Of a stretch of DNA of 11,014 nt, positions 1 through 6,792 are shown one piece after another. This DNA is from Bacteroidetes bacterium QH_10_64_37 (lineage in GTDB: Bacteria > Bacteroidota > Rhodothermia > Rhodothermales > Salinibacteraceae): NCBI GenBank assembly GCA_003023105.1, contig PXSZ01000026.1, forward strand, positions 721-11,734. Direction: 5' to 3'. A model generated the notes under the pieces. It did not search any database. It saw nothing but the letters and a program-made list of their open reading frames with translations, and was not told the DNA's origin. Each line of letters begins with the position of its first letter. Position 1 is the first letter of the stretch. Both the position numbers and the translations under genes were made by a program.

Positions 1-1090
1 CCTCGTGGACGGCCCGGTAGCGACCCTGTCGGCCAAGCGTCTCGGCGAGGTCGGGATCTGTGAGAACGCGAAGGGTGGCCTCGGCGAAGGCGTCGGGGGC
101 GTTGGGGGGCACGAGCAGGCCCGTCTCTCCATCCTGCACCGCATCGGGGATGCCCCCGGAGCGGGTGCCGACGACGGGCGTGCCGCAGGCATTGGCCTCC
201 AGGAAGACGAGCCCAAACCCTTCCACGTCCGGCGGGTCCTCGCGGGCCGGCATCACGAACAGGTCGGCGGCGCTGTAGTAGAGCGGGAGCCGGTCGTGAT
301 CGACCTCGCCCACGAACCGGACGCGGCGCTGGACCCCGAGGCGGTCGGCGAGCCCTTCGAGGCGGGACCGATCCGGCCCTGTGCCCGCGATCACGTACGC
401 CACATCGGGGCAGCGCTCGGCGATGGTCGGGAGGGCCCGCAGGACCGTGTCGATGCCCTTTCGGGGCACGAGGCGGCCCACCGTCAGCAGGAGCGACCGG
501 TCGGAGAGGCCGAGGCGCTGCCGCAGCGGGGGGTCGTCCTGCGGGCGAAAGCGGTCCGGGTCGACGCCGTTCGGCACGACGTGCACGCGATGAGACGGAA
601 TGCCTCGATCGTGCAGCAGGCCGGCGGTGTAGTGGCTCACGGGGAGGAACGTGTCGACCTGGTGGAGAAAAAAGTGCCGGGCGCGGTCATACTCCGCGTC
701 GAGGCCGGAGCCGACCGGGGCAGGGTTGAAGAGCAGCTCGCGCCCGTGGGCGGCGCACACGATGCGACGCGGCCGTCCGAGCAGGGCCCGCGCGAGGACC
801 GACGCAGCCACCGTCTGCCACTGCGCATGAACGGCCACGTCGGCCTTCAGCGACCGCGCCCGGAACGGGAGCACCGGCAGGAGAGAGAGGGGAAGAAGGT
901 CCGGGCGGCCCGGCAGTCGGGTGACGGGGAAGGGGGCAGCGTGGTCGACCGTCGCCGCATTTGGGTGGCGAGGAGCCATGACTTCCAGCGTCTCTCCCCG
1001 CGTCGCCAGGCGACGGGCCACCTCCCACGAGTACGTCTGGATGCCCCCGACGTCGGGCGGAAAGTCCTGGGTTACGAACAGCAAGCGCAT
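1..1090 (-). CDS. GT4-family glycosyltransferase, 3' end cut by window edge
   Basis: Retaining GT-B glycosyltransferase of family GT4, expected to move a sugar from a nucleotide-sugar donor onto a cytoplasmic glycan or lipid acceptor. I translated 363 residues with no stop before the left edge. The N-terminus MRLLFVTQDFPPDVGGIQTY is the typical GT4 opening with the paired glycines (15-16). Residues 171-176 (VVPNGV) and 203-214 (TVGRLVPRKGID) are the usual start of the C-terminal domain. The donor-site EX7E motif is E290-E298 (EGFGLVFLE), followed by ACGTPVVGT and GGIPDAV. Only a short C-terminal stretch should be missing, as the family is usually about 370-400 aa. The start at 1090 was chosen because it opens exactly on the conserved Rossmann strand; no good ribosome site is seen. 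The upstream sulfotransferase on the same strand ends 173 nt away, so they may share a transcript. Family call is firm; acceptor and sugar are unknown. Confidence 0.9.
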   Translation of the reverse strand, partial: MRLLFVTQDFPPDVGGIQTYSWEVARRLATRGETLEVMAPRHPNAATVDHAAPFPVTRLPGRPDLLPLSLLPVLPFRARSLKADVAVHAQWQTVAASVLARALLGRPRRIVCAAHGRELLFNPAPVGSGLDAEYDRARHFFLHQVDTFLPVSHYTAGLLHDRGIPSHRVHVVPNGVDPDRFRPQDDPPLRQRLGLSDRSLLLTVGRLVPRKGIDTVLRALPTIAERCPDVAYVIAGTGPDRSRLEGLADRLGVQRRVRFVGEVDHDRLPLYYSAADLFVMPAREDPPDVEGFGLVFLEANACGTPVVGTRSGGIPDAVQDGETGLLVPPNAPDAFAEATLRVLTDPDLAETLGRQGRYRAVHE

Positions 1091-1263
1091 GGGCAGGCCA
1101 GATCGTGGAGAGACACGGCGGGCACGTCCACCGTGAATACGGGTTCCAAAGAGAAATGCTGCTCCGTCCTGTGCGGGGGCCTAAAGTGACGGGAGCGTCA
1201 GCTCACTCCGGGCGGACACCTTTTCAAGGAGGGCTGCCGGTCCCAGCGGGAGAAGGGGCGCGC
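1091..1263. other. Intergenic gap between sulfotransferase and GT4 gene
   Basis: No gene is supported here. A short perfect hairpin, TGACG-GGAG-CGTCA (1187-1200), lies in the gap, without a U-run on either strand, so it is not called a terminator. I see no convincing promoter for the GT4 gene; transcription from the sulfotransferase side is possible. Confidence 0.4.
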
Positions 1264-2244
1264 TCAGTAGTATCCGTACTCGTCGAGGGTCAGGTGGGGG
1301 ACCTGCTCGTCCAGCGACCGATTCCCCTCCGCGTAGACCGACAGGATCTCCTCCCGCAGCGCCTCCGTCAGTCGAATCTCGCTCTCCCGCGAGAAATCGG
1401 GCCACCGGAGAAGAAAGCGTCCCTTTTTGATCGGGGTCCGCAGCGCCCACGTGTCTTCCGACCGCGACCGGACGTTCTTCCCGGTCCCCCCGGACCCCGA
1501 GAGCGCGTCCACAATCGAGTCCGCCTCCGGCACGCCAAGAAATCCGAGCCACTGCCGCAGGAATGCAGCCCGGTCCTCGTGGAGTCGTTCGAAGGGCAGG
1601 AAAAAGACGTTCTCCGTGCCCACGGCTGCCCTCAGCTCCCGCCACCAGAGGGAATAGTCCAGGTTCACGCCCCCGCCCTTGTTGTGGCCGATCGAGTCAT
1701 GCAGGAGGTGCCGGACCCACGTCTCAAAGTTCTGCTGCCCGGCCCCTCGGACTCGGTTAGAGAGCTGCGCGTAGCTGGAGGCCAATTTGGTGTCTTGTCG
1801 ACGGAGGGTCAGAAGCACCCGAACGCGCCCATACCTCCACCCCTCAGCCGCCCGGCGAAGTTCTCGGAGATGGGCGCACACGTAGTAGGGGTCGGCACGG
1901 CTGTGCGTGTGGAGCCGTGGACTTGGAGGAAGACCACGGCCCGGGACTGATCCCGGAATCCAGGGCTGAGGAGCGACGAGGCCCCCGAAGATCCGCTCGT
2001 CCGAAATCACCACGTCCCGTCCCGAATGTTGGACACTGCCGGCAAGCGGATCCTCCTCCAATCCTCGCCAGAATTCGGGAGAAAGGCTGAATAGATCTCC
2101 GAATCGAAGGGAGCGTCCCTGCACCTCGATTTCGGGCACCGGGAGGCATTCTGCCGACTCAACCCGCCCCAGAACGTCCCTCTGAAGAAACGTCGTGGCC
2201 GTCTTGGAGGGCCCCACGTGGATGTAGAGCGTCGGTTCACTCAT
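1264..2244 (-). CDS. PAPS-type sulfotransferase family protein
   Basis: Probable cytoplasmic sulfotransferase that would use PAPS to sulfate a carbohydrate or other small acceptor. The 326-aa product opens with a beta strand and the 5'-phosphosulfate loop, HVGPSKTATTFLQ (residues 9-21), a close variant of the family's GxxKTGTT. The second signature, the 3'-phosphate site, is LLTLRRQDTKLASSYAQ (144-160), with R148 and S156 as likely binding residues. The C-terminal part has ENVFFLPFERL (211-221) and GTGKNVR (253-259), both in the places expected for bacterial sulfotransferases. The ATG at 2244 was chosen because upstream in-frame codons (to 2448) look non-coding and the conserved first strand begins right after MSEP. 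No Shine-Dalgarno is seen. Residues 90-120 are unusually rich in P, G, R and H and may be a variable loop. The gene diverges from the DUF3047 gene and precedes a GT4 gene, which suggests surface polysaccharide sulfation. Acceptor unknown. Confidence 0.82.
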   Translation of the reverse strand: MSEPTLYIHVGPSKTATTFLQRDVLGRVESAECLPVPEIEVQGRSLRFGDLFSLSPEFWRGLEEDPLAGSVQHSGRDVVISDERIFGGLVAPQPWIPGSVPGRGLPPSPRLHTHSRADPYYVCAHLRELRRAAEGWRYGRVRVLLTLRRQDTKLASSYAQLSNRVRGAGQQNFETWVRHLLHDSIGHNKGGGVNLDYSLWWRELRAAVGTENVFFLPFERLHEDRAAFLRQWLGFLGVPEADSIVDALSGSGGTGKNVRSRSEDTWALRTPIKKGRFLLRWPDFSRESEIRLTEALREEILSVYAEGNRSLDEQVPHLTLDEYGYY

Positions 2245-2290
2245 GCCATACGGGCGCACTTCGGGGGCAGCACCTGGTCCACAAATGTCG

Positions 2291-2380
2291 CCGGACCATA
2301 TCGGGAAACGGAGCGCAGGGTTCCCTGCTGCGCCCGATATACTCTTTGGCCTTGCACGAACGTAGTGCGATGTGGTCCGG
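2291..2380. other. Nested inverted repeats in divergent intergenic region, possible structured leader
   Basis: The 267-nt gap between the sulfotransferase (start 2244) and DUF3047 (start about 2512) holds nested complementary arms. The outer arms are CCGGACCA (2291-2298) and TGGTCCGG (2373-2380), perfect over 8 bp. Inside are ATATCGG (2298-2304) with CCGATAT (2334-2340), and within these GCGCAG (2313-2318) with CTGCGC (2328-2333), leaving an 8-nt one-sided bulge (2305-2312). A third small stem, GCAC (2354-2357) with GTGC (2365-2368), would complete a three-way junction. It could be an RNA leader of either gene, a protein-binding dyad region, or chance in GC-rich DNA. No known riboswitch was recognised. 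The rest of the gap holds no gene I can support. Confidence 0.35.
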
Positions 2381-2511
2381 TATTTGACGGTTCGTGGACG
2401 GGGGCCTGTATCCCCTGTCGCGGCGGGCGCTCCCGGCATGCGGCCCACGCGTTACCTGTAGAGGGGAGAGGGCGGCCTGTCCTTCCTCAGGGGCAGGGCC
2501 TCTCGGACAGC

Positions 2512-3309
2512 ATGTGTATCACGCGTTCTACGTTGTCGATGTCTGACCTTGAACGGTTTCTTGCGACCATGTGCCTCCACCCAGCATCGATGCTCCTCGT
2601 GACGGTTCTGTTTGGAGGAGGCGCCGCGCCGATAGCGCAGGCGCAGCCGGGGGACGTGAATCAGAACGCGAAGCGCGCCGAACCTCTCATTGTGGACGAT
2701 TTTGAGCGATACGACGTGGGGGAGCCGCCGGGGCAGTGGGTCCGCGTGGATTCGAAGGACAAGGTCCGTCCGGCGGCGTCGGCCATCGGGAACGGAGAAA
2801 GATTCGCAGTGGTCGAGCAGAGCGGGGATCGGTTTGCACGTCTCTACACGGAGGGGGAGTACATTCGCTTCTCTCTGCGCAACGGGGAGGAGTTCGAGTG
2901 GCGTCTGAAAACCCATCCTCGACTGGCGTGGCGATGGCGTGCGCTGGAGCTGCCAGAGGAGGCGAGCGAGAAGGGCAAAAACGACACGGGCGGAGCCGTG
3001 TACGTGACGTTTGGACAAGACTGGCTCGGGCGGCCCAAGAGCATCAAGTACACCTACAGCTCGTCGCTCCCTGTGGGAACCATCGTGTCCTTTGGGCCGC
3101 TGAAGGTGATCGTCGTCGATTCGGCCGTGGAGCCCCCCCAGGGAGAGTGGCAGACTGTTCAGCGGAACGTCGTCAACGACTATCGGCAGGTGTTTGGTGG
3201 AGAGCCCCCCGACCGCCCCGTATCGATTACTATTTCCGGGGACTCAGATTCGACCAAGGACACCTCCAAGGTCGACATCGACGACATCAGACTGCTCCCC
3301 CCTCGATAG
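2512..3309 (+). CDS. Secreted DUF3047 family protein
   Basis: Exported protein of the uncharacterised DUF3047 family; no reaction is known. From the ATG at 2512 it is 265 aa. A hydrophobic stretch MLLVTVLFGGGAAPIAQA (27-44) ends in a good signal-peptidase I site, AQA|QP. The mature part shows family-like segments in order: VDDFERYDVGEPPGQW (61-76, also resembling the start of jelly-roll domains), LAWRWRALELP (138-148), NDTGGAVYVTF (157-167), IKYTYSSSLP (178-187), RNVVNDYRQVFGGEP (218-232) and ISGDSDSTKDTSKVDIDDI (241-259). Starts at 2539 and 2569 are also in frame and plausible; no Shine-Dalgarno decides between them. Reading is open further upstream but has no coding character. A glycosyltransferase follows 17 nt downstream on the same strand, so the two are likely co-transcribed, which places this protein in an envelope or exopolysaccharide context. 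Location is probably periplasmic or outside the cell. Confidence 0.82.
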   Translation: MCITRSTLSMSDLERFLATMCLHPASMLLVTVLFGGGAAPIAQAQPGDVNQNAKRAEPLIVDDFERYDVGEPPGQWVRVDSKDKVRPAASAIGNGERFAVVEQSGDRFARLYTEGEYIRFSLRNGEEFEWRLKTHPRLAWRWRALELPEEASEKGKNDTGGAVYVTFGQDWLGRPKSIKYTYSSSLPVGTIVSFGPLKVIVVDSAVEPPQGEWQTVQRNVVNDYRQVFGGEPPDRPVSITISGDSDSTKDTSKVDIDDIRLLPPR

Positions 3310-3326
3310 GACGCGGGTCGAATGGC

Positions 3327-4394
3327 ATGGACCAATCGGAGGACGTTCGGCTTGAAGAACACGGCAAATTCAGTGATCCGTCCTCCCTCACCATGTCTCC
3401 CCCCCGCGAAGGCTACGTCCTTCACAGCTACGGCCCCGACCGATACGTGAAGCACGCCGTGGCCTCGGCGCACACGCTTCGTCGGTACGATCCGGACCGG
3501 CCCGTGGCCCTCTTTTGCCCGGAGCACCACCGGGGCCTGCTGGAGCGTCGGGGGCTGGACGAACTCTTCGAGGTGCTCGGCGACCTGCCCCCGGAGCACC
3601 GGTCGATCGTCGGATTCAAGCATCATCTCCACCGGTTCAAGGCCTTCGACCGGTCCTTGTTTGTGGACGCCGACATGCTGTGGTGTCGCGATCCGAATCC
3701 GCTCTGGCAACAGTTCGCGGCCTTCCCCTTCACCGTCACGGGCCTGCAAAACGCCGACCATTTCTTTGGCGGTCCCAAAGGGCTGGGGGTGGTCATCGAC
3801 GTGGTGCTGGGGCGACGGCGGCACACCCTCCGGCACATGGGACTTACTCACCTGCCCCGCGTGCAGGCCGGCATGATTTACGCGCAGGACGAAACCTGTA
3901 CCCGGGAGGTTGGCGACGCCGCGGCGGCATTTCTCGAACGATCGGATGAGACCCACTTCCGGAGTCGGCTCGACGAGGGGCGTAGCGAGGAAACCTGTGA
4001 GTGGAGCCTGGCCCTGGCCATGAGTAAGCTCAACCTGCACGTCTTTCCGTGGCTCCAGGGCCGCAACAGTCCCCAGCTCGACTACATCGATAGCCTGACC
4101 GACCACGATCCGGATTTCCGGGAGGTCTCGTACCGCCTCTACACCAATTCCTTCGTGTACAGCCTACGGGGCATTCCCAACGCCACATTGCGAGAAGCCC
4201 TTCTGGGCGCCGCCGAATTCTTTCCGGGAATGGGAGAGTACATGGAACTAACCCCGTACGCCCTCCACTTCGGCTGGCTCCACCAGAAGGATCCCTTCCA
4301 CGACTTCGCCGAGCGCGTCTGGTCGCGTCTCTCTGCCGAGCGGGCGAAGCCGCAGGCGGTGGAGAATTCGGCCGGATCGGCCTCCGCAGAATAG
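3327..4394 (+). CDS. GT-A-type glycosyltransferase (GT8-like), function unassigned
   Basis: Probable nucleotide-sugar glycosyltransferase with a GT-A fold, 355 aa. The region GYVLHSYGPDRYVKHAVASA (29-48) looks like the first strand and helix, and FKAFDRSLFVDADMLWCRDP (104-123) carries the metal-binding DXD as D114-A-D116, in the setting seen in glycogenin/GT8-like enzymes. Later segments include QAGMIYAQDE (180-189), EETCEWSLALAMSK (221-234) and YALHFGWLHQKDP (311-323); the late histidine at 315 is a plausible metal or phosphate ligand. No signal peptide or membrane segment is seen, so it is likely cytoplasmic. The start is uncertain: ATG 3327 is used, but ATG 3393 (MSPPREGYVLHSYG) fits conserved strand 1 well, and the 22 extra residues have weaker GC bias at third codon positions. 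It follows DUF3047 by 17 nt and probably shares its operon. Sugar and acceptor cannot be told. Confidence 0.78.
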   Translation: MDQSEDVRLEEHGKFSDPSSLTMSPPREGYVLHSYGPDRYVKHAVASAHTLRRYDPDRPVALFCPEHHRGLLERRGLDELFEVLGDLPPEHRSIVGFKHHLHRFKAFDRSLFVDADMLWCRDPNPLWQQFAAFPFTVTGLQNADHFFGGPKGLGVVIDVVLGRRRHTLRHMGLTHLPRVQAGMIYAQDETCTREVGDAAAAFLERSDETHFRSRLDEGRSEETCEWSLALAMSKLNLHVFPWLQGRNSPQLDYIDSLTDHDPDFREVSYRLYTNSFVYSLRGIPNATLREALLGAAEFFPGMGEYMELTPYALHFGWLHQKDPFHDFAERVWSRLSAERAKPQAVENSAGSASAE

Positions 4395-4439
4395 TCCCGC
4401 TGACGCGCTCTCGACGCCCCTGCTGAACGGCTCTACGTC

Positions 4440-4819
4440 ATGTCTGCCGAGTACGACCTCGACTTTCGGACCCACCCGGAGGCATACCGGTACCGGTCCG
4501 GCGAGCAGGGCGTCTTCAAGGTGCAGCCCTACAAGGACGAACTCGGGAAGACTTCGTGGGGATGGACATGGTGCGCAAGTACCTGCGGATGGGCTTCACC
4601 CGAGCCATGCGGTACGCCAAGTATCCGGGCGGACAGAAGTATGCGGACGACGGCAGTGAGCGAGACCCGCAGCAGTGGGCCGACGCCGAAAAGCGCGCGG
4701 CGGCCGTTGTCTTTCGCGACGCGTGGCAGGCCCTCACGGACGACCCGGCCTATCAGCGCCTGAAGGAGCGCCACCAAGAAGAGGTGTACGACCCGGACGC
4801 AAGCCCCATGGCCGACTGA
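4440..4819 (+). pseudogene. DUF4385 family gene broken by out-of-frame internal deletion
   Basis: The two ends of a DUF4385 protein (function unknown) are readable but in different frames. The N-terminal part from ATG 4440 reads MSAEYDLDFRTHPEAYRYRS, then GEQGVFKVQPYKDEL, ending about 4544. The C-terminal part resumes at 4547 in the other frame as EDFVGMDMVRKYLRMGFTRA, then MRYAKYPGGQKY, a D/E/Q-rich stretch and a stop at 4817-4819. From family knowledge, a block of roughly 30 residues beginning with a WRF-type segment and a helix should lie between PYKDE and DFVGMDM. It is absent, so the simplest reading is a deletion of about 80-90 nt, not a multiple of three, with its junction near 4542-4550. 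Translation from 4440 would run out of frame to a stop at 4761-4763. An in-frame GTG at 4556 could still give the C-terminal half. It lies 45 nt after the glycosyltransferase gene. Confidence 0.8.
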
Positions 4820-4855
4820 CCGTTCCGGAGAAGCTCACTGTAGCGACGCGCCAAG

Positions 4856-5106
4856 ATGCCCCTCGACCCCGCTAATCGGATTTCCGTTCCACTCGACCGC
4901 CACCGGGTACGAGGACGAGCGTGAATTTGCATGTGCGGACGGCAGGCCCCGACGACGGCCGCCTCGTCGTGCTCCTCCACGGCTTCCCCGAGCTCTGGTA
5001 CGGGTGGCGTCACCAGATCCCGGCCCTCACCGAGGCGAGCTGCCGCGTGGCGGTCTCCGACCAGCGTAGCTACAACTGGAGCGACGCACCACAGGCCGTG
5101 GCGGAA
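4856..5106 (+). pseudogene. Epoxide-hydrolase-like alpha/beta hydrolase, 5' remnant
   Basis: A decayed fragment of an alpha/beta-fold hydrolase close to epoxide hydrolases and haloalkane dehalogenases. ATG 4856 begins [20 protein letters not shown] and ends at a TGA (4922-4924). From 4921 another frame continues [12 protein letters not shown], then the family hallmark [20 protein letters not shown], and [20 protein letters not shown], matching the usual DQRGYxxSD strand and loop. Adding one G near 4919-4921 (GCGTGAAT to GCGGTGAAT) would join both frames, so a 1-bp loss is likely. Homology stops at about 5106, just before the end of the convergent Lrp gene. The nucleophile-elbow aspartate, acid and catalytic histidine regions, about 200 residues, are missing. 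The read-through tail to 5220 is only antisense to the Lrp gene. I infer a non-functional remnant left by a deletion that fused it to the regulator's 3' end. Confidence 0.78.
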
Positions 5107-5129
5107 CGGGAATGGAGAGACATCCATCT

Positions 5130-5609
5130 TCACCCCGAATCTTGCGGGGAGCCCGGCTCCTGGATCGGACGCTGCTCGACGGCGGAGGACAGCACAATGG
5201 ACGTCGTAATTTCCCCGTAGTCAAGAAAGGCGTCGAGGTGGTCTTCCAGGCGGTCCACCGACGCGGCCCGGACGCGCAGAATCACGTCGTCGCTGCCCGT
5301 GACCCGATGGCATTCGCTGACGGCCTCGTGCGAGCGCACATCCTCGAAAAAGGCATCGAGGCCGGCCCCGTGAAAACGGATGCGGATGAAGGCCGAAACG
5401 GGCAGTCCCACCTGTTCCGGGCGGACGCGGGTCGTGTACCCGGCGATGACGCCGCTCTCCTCCAGGCTCTTCACGCGTTCGGTGACGGCCGGAGCCGACA
5501 GCCCCACCCGGCGCCCAATTTCGGCGTAGGTGAGACGGGCGTTGTCCTGAAGCTCACGCAGGATCGACCAGTCCAAAGAGTCAAGATTTTGGGAGGCCGA
5601 ATCATCCAT
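5130..5609 (-). CDS. Lrp/AsnC family transcriptional regulator
   Basis: DNA-binding regulator of the Lrp/AsnC (feast/famine) family, 159 aa, the normal size. The N-terminal winged HTH spans about 10-58: [20 protein letters not shown], then [20 protein letters not shown] with the recognition helix around 38-50, and [11 protein letters not shown]. The C-terminal RAM ligand-binding domain spans about 68-141 and includes [13 protein letters not shown] (103-115), where effector amino acids bind in the family. A short acidic tail follows. The ATG at 5609 was chosen over an in-frame ATG at 5627, because [17 protein letters not shown] leads directly into helix 1. It diverges from the EamA transporter gene over 155 nt, so it probably controls that exporter and itself, with an amino acid as the likely signal (inference). 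Its 3' end abuts the hydrolase remnant. Confidence 0.92.
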   Translation of the reverse strand: MDDSASQNLDSLDWSILRELQDNARLTYAEIGRRVGLSAPAVTERVKSLEESGVIAGYTTRVRPEQVGLPVSAFIRIRFHGAGLDAFFEDVRSHEAVSECHRVTGSDDVILRVRAASVDRLEDHLDAFLDYGEITTSIVLSSAVEQRPIQEPGSPQDSG

Positions 5610-5639
5610 TTCGAGTTTAAAGCACAAATGGCATTCTGG

Positions 5640-5668
5640 TTGCGATACTTTTGACTGCCGGGGATAAT
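5640..5668 (+). promoter_or_regulatory. Sigma70-like promoter and probable Lrp control region for EamA gene
   Basis: The divergent gap 5610-5764 is clearly richer in A and T than the flanking genes. A -35-like TTGCGA (5640-5645) is followed after 17 nt by a -10-like GATAAT (5663-5668), facing the transporter with a leader of about 90 nt. An imperfect inverted pair, TTTTGACT (5649-5656) and AGTCAGAAA (5691-5699), flanks the -10 and could be an operator for the adjacent Lrp-type protein. Bacteroidota-type promoters (TTTG / TAnnTTTG) were looked for and not found with proper spacing, so the call is tentative. Confidence 0.35.
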
Positions 5669-5764
5669 TTAATGAAATCGATTGTGAGAGTCAGAAACTG
5701 CCTTCGTATAGAGGGGTTTCATGTTGGCGGAGCGTGATCCCGTCATTCCATTCTCTAAACGCGC

Positions 5765-6691
5765 ATGTCTGACGCCCTGAAAGCTGCTGCTGCCGCTATT
5801 TTTACGGTCGTTCTCTGGGGCTCGGCCTTTCCCGGCATTGAGGCGGGCCTGGACGCCTACGGTCCCGGCCAGTTGGCCCTTCTCCGGTATCTGTTTGCTT
5901 CGGCGACGATGGGTGTGATTGCGCTGATCGGGTCCATTCGTGCTCCCCGTTGGCGCGATCTTCCGGGCATCGGGGCGCTCGGGGTGCTGGGCTTTGCCGT
6001 GTACCACAGCGCGCTCAACTACGGTCAGGTGACGGTGACGGCGGGATCGGCCAGCTTTCTCGTCGAGACCGCGCCGGTCTTCGCTACGCTCATGGCGGTG
6101 GGGTTCCTCGGCGAGCGACTCTCGCGCTGGGGGTGGGCGGGCACTCTCGTCAGCCTCGGCGGGGCCGCACTGATCGCCATGGGGGAGGCCGGGAGCATTC
6201 GGCTGGATCCCGGGGCGCTACTGGTGTTGCTGGGGGCGGTGTCGGGCGCCGGCTACTTCACGCTCCAGAAGGCATACCTGGACCGCTACTCGGCCCTGGA
6301 ACTGACCAGCTACGCGATGTGGGCGGGAACGCTGTTGTTGGGCGTGGCATGGGGAGCGGCGTTGCCGGAGCAGATCCGTGCCGCGCCGTGGGATGCGACG
6401 CTGGCAGTGGCTTACATCGGCGTTCTGCCGGGAGCGCTCGCCTACGTGACGTACGCCTACGTGCTGGCGCGGCTGCCTGTGGCCCAGACCACGAGCCTGC
6501 TCTACCTCGTGCCGCTCGTGGCACTCCCTGCGGCGTGGGCGTGGCGCGGCGAGGTGCCTCGCGCGACGGCTTTGATCGGGGGAGCCGTGACGCTGGTGGG
6601 CGTAGCGCTCGTGCAAATGGACGGCCCGGCGGCCCCTGCTCCGGAGGACTCTTCTTCGCACGACGTGGCAGCGGCCCGCGAGGCGGCGTAA
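5765..6691 (+). CDS. EamA/DMT-superfamily transporter
   Basis: Inner-membrane transporter of the drug/metabolite family, 308 aa, the usual length. It has two EamA repeats (about 10-139 and 151-285), together giving about ten hydrophobic segments. Repeat 1 includes IFTVVLWGSAFPGIEAGL (12-29), LLRYLFASA (39-47), an SxxFLVETAPVF-type segment (95-106) and the FLGERLS motif (114-120). Repeat 2 includes AVSGAGYFTLQKAY (158-171), TSLLYLVPLVALPAAW (243-258) and WRGEVP (260-265), the second copy of the short GE motif. A polar, acidic tail of about 20 residues ends the protein. The start at 5765 gives the standard short cytoplasmic N-terminus before TM1. Divergent placement next to an Lrp/AsnC regulator suggests export of an amino acid or related metabolite, but substrates of this family cannot be read from sequence. 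It converges with the lytic transglycosylase gene across about 100 nt. Confidence 0.92.
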   Translation: MSDALKAAAAAIFTVVLWGSAFPGIEAGLDAYGPGQLALLRYLFASATMGVIALIGSIRAPRWRDLPGIGALGVLGFAVYHSALNYGQVTVTAGSASFLVETAPVFATLMAVGFLGERLSRWGWAGTLVSLGGAALIAMGEAGSIRLDPGALLVLLGAVSGAGYFTLQKAYLDRYSALELTSYAMWAGTLLLGVAWGAALPEQIRAAPWDATLAVAYIGVLPGALAYVTYAYVLARLPVAQTTSLLYLVPLVALPAAWAWRGEVPRATALIGGAVTLVGVALVQMDGPAAPAPEDSSSHDVAAAREAA

Positions 6692-6792
6692 GCGCTCAAG
6701 TGGGCCCGGGCATGCAGGATGGAGCGCAGTCCCCTTCCAGAGCGCCACTCACTCCATAACCTTCCAATGTTTAACCTGGAACGCAAAACACA

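Noticed and set aside
5..1189. Plus-strand open frame of 394 codons
   Set aside because: Antisense to the GT4 glycosyltransferase, whose motifs are unambiguous on the minus strand.
2338..2349. TATACTCTTTG as a Bacteroidota-type (TAnnTTTG) or sigma70 -10 element
   Set aside because: Spacing is one base off the TAnnTTTG consensus, and no -33/-35 partner is present at the right distance; it also lies in the inverted-repeat structure.
3180..4106. Minus-strand open frame of 308 codons
   Set aside because: Antisense to the DUF3047/GT-A genes and without recognisable motifs.
5133..5160. GC-rich hairpins CCCCG/CGGGG and GGAGCC/GGCTCC as an Lrp terminator
   Set aside because: They lie within the Lrp coding end and no U-run follows on the minus strand; likely codon bias.
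5112..5654. Plus-strand open frame of 180 codons over the Lrp gene
   Set aside because: Antisense shadow; the minus-strand Lrp HTH and RAM domains are clear.
6692..6792. Possible bidirectional terminator between the EamA and mltD genes
   Set aside because: GCGCTC/GAGCGC (6692-6697, 6722-6727) and a TTCCA/TGGAA pair exist, but loops are long and there is no U-run on either strand.
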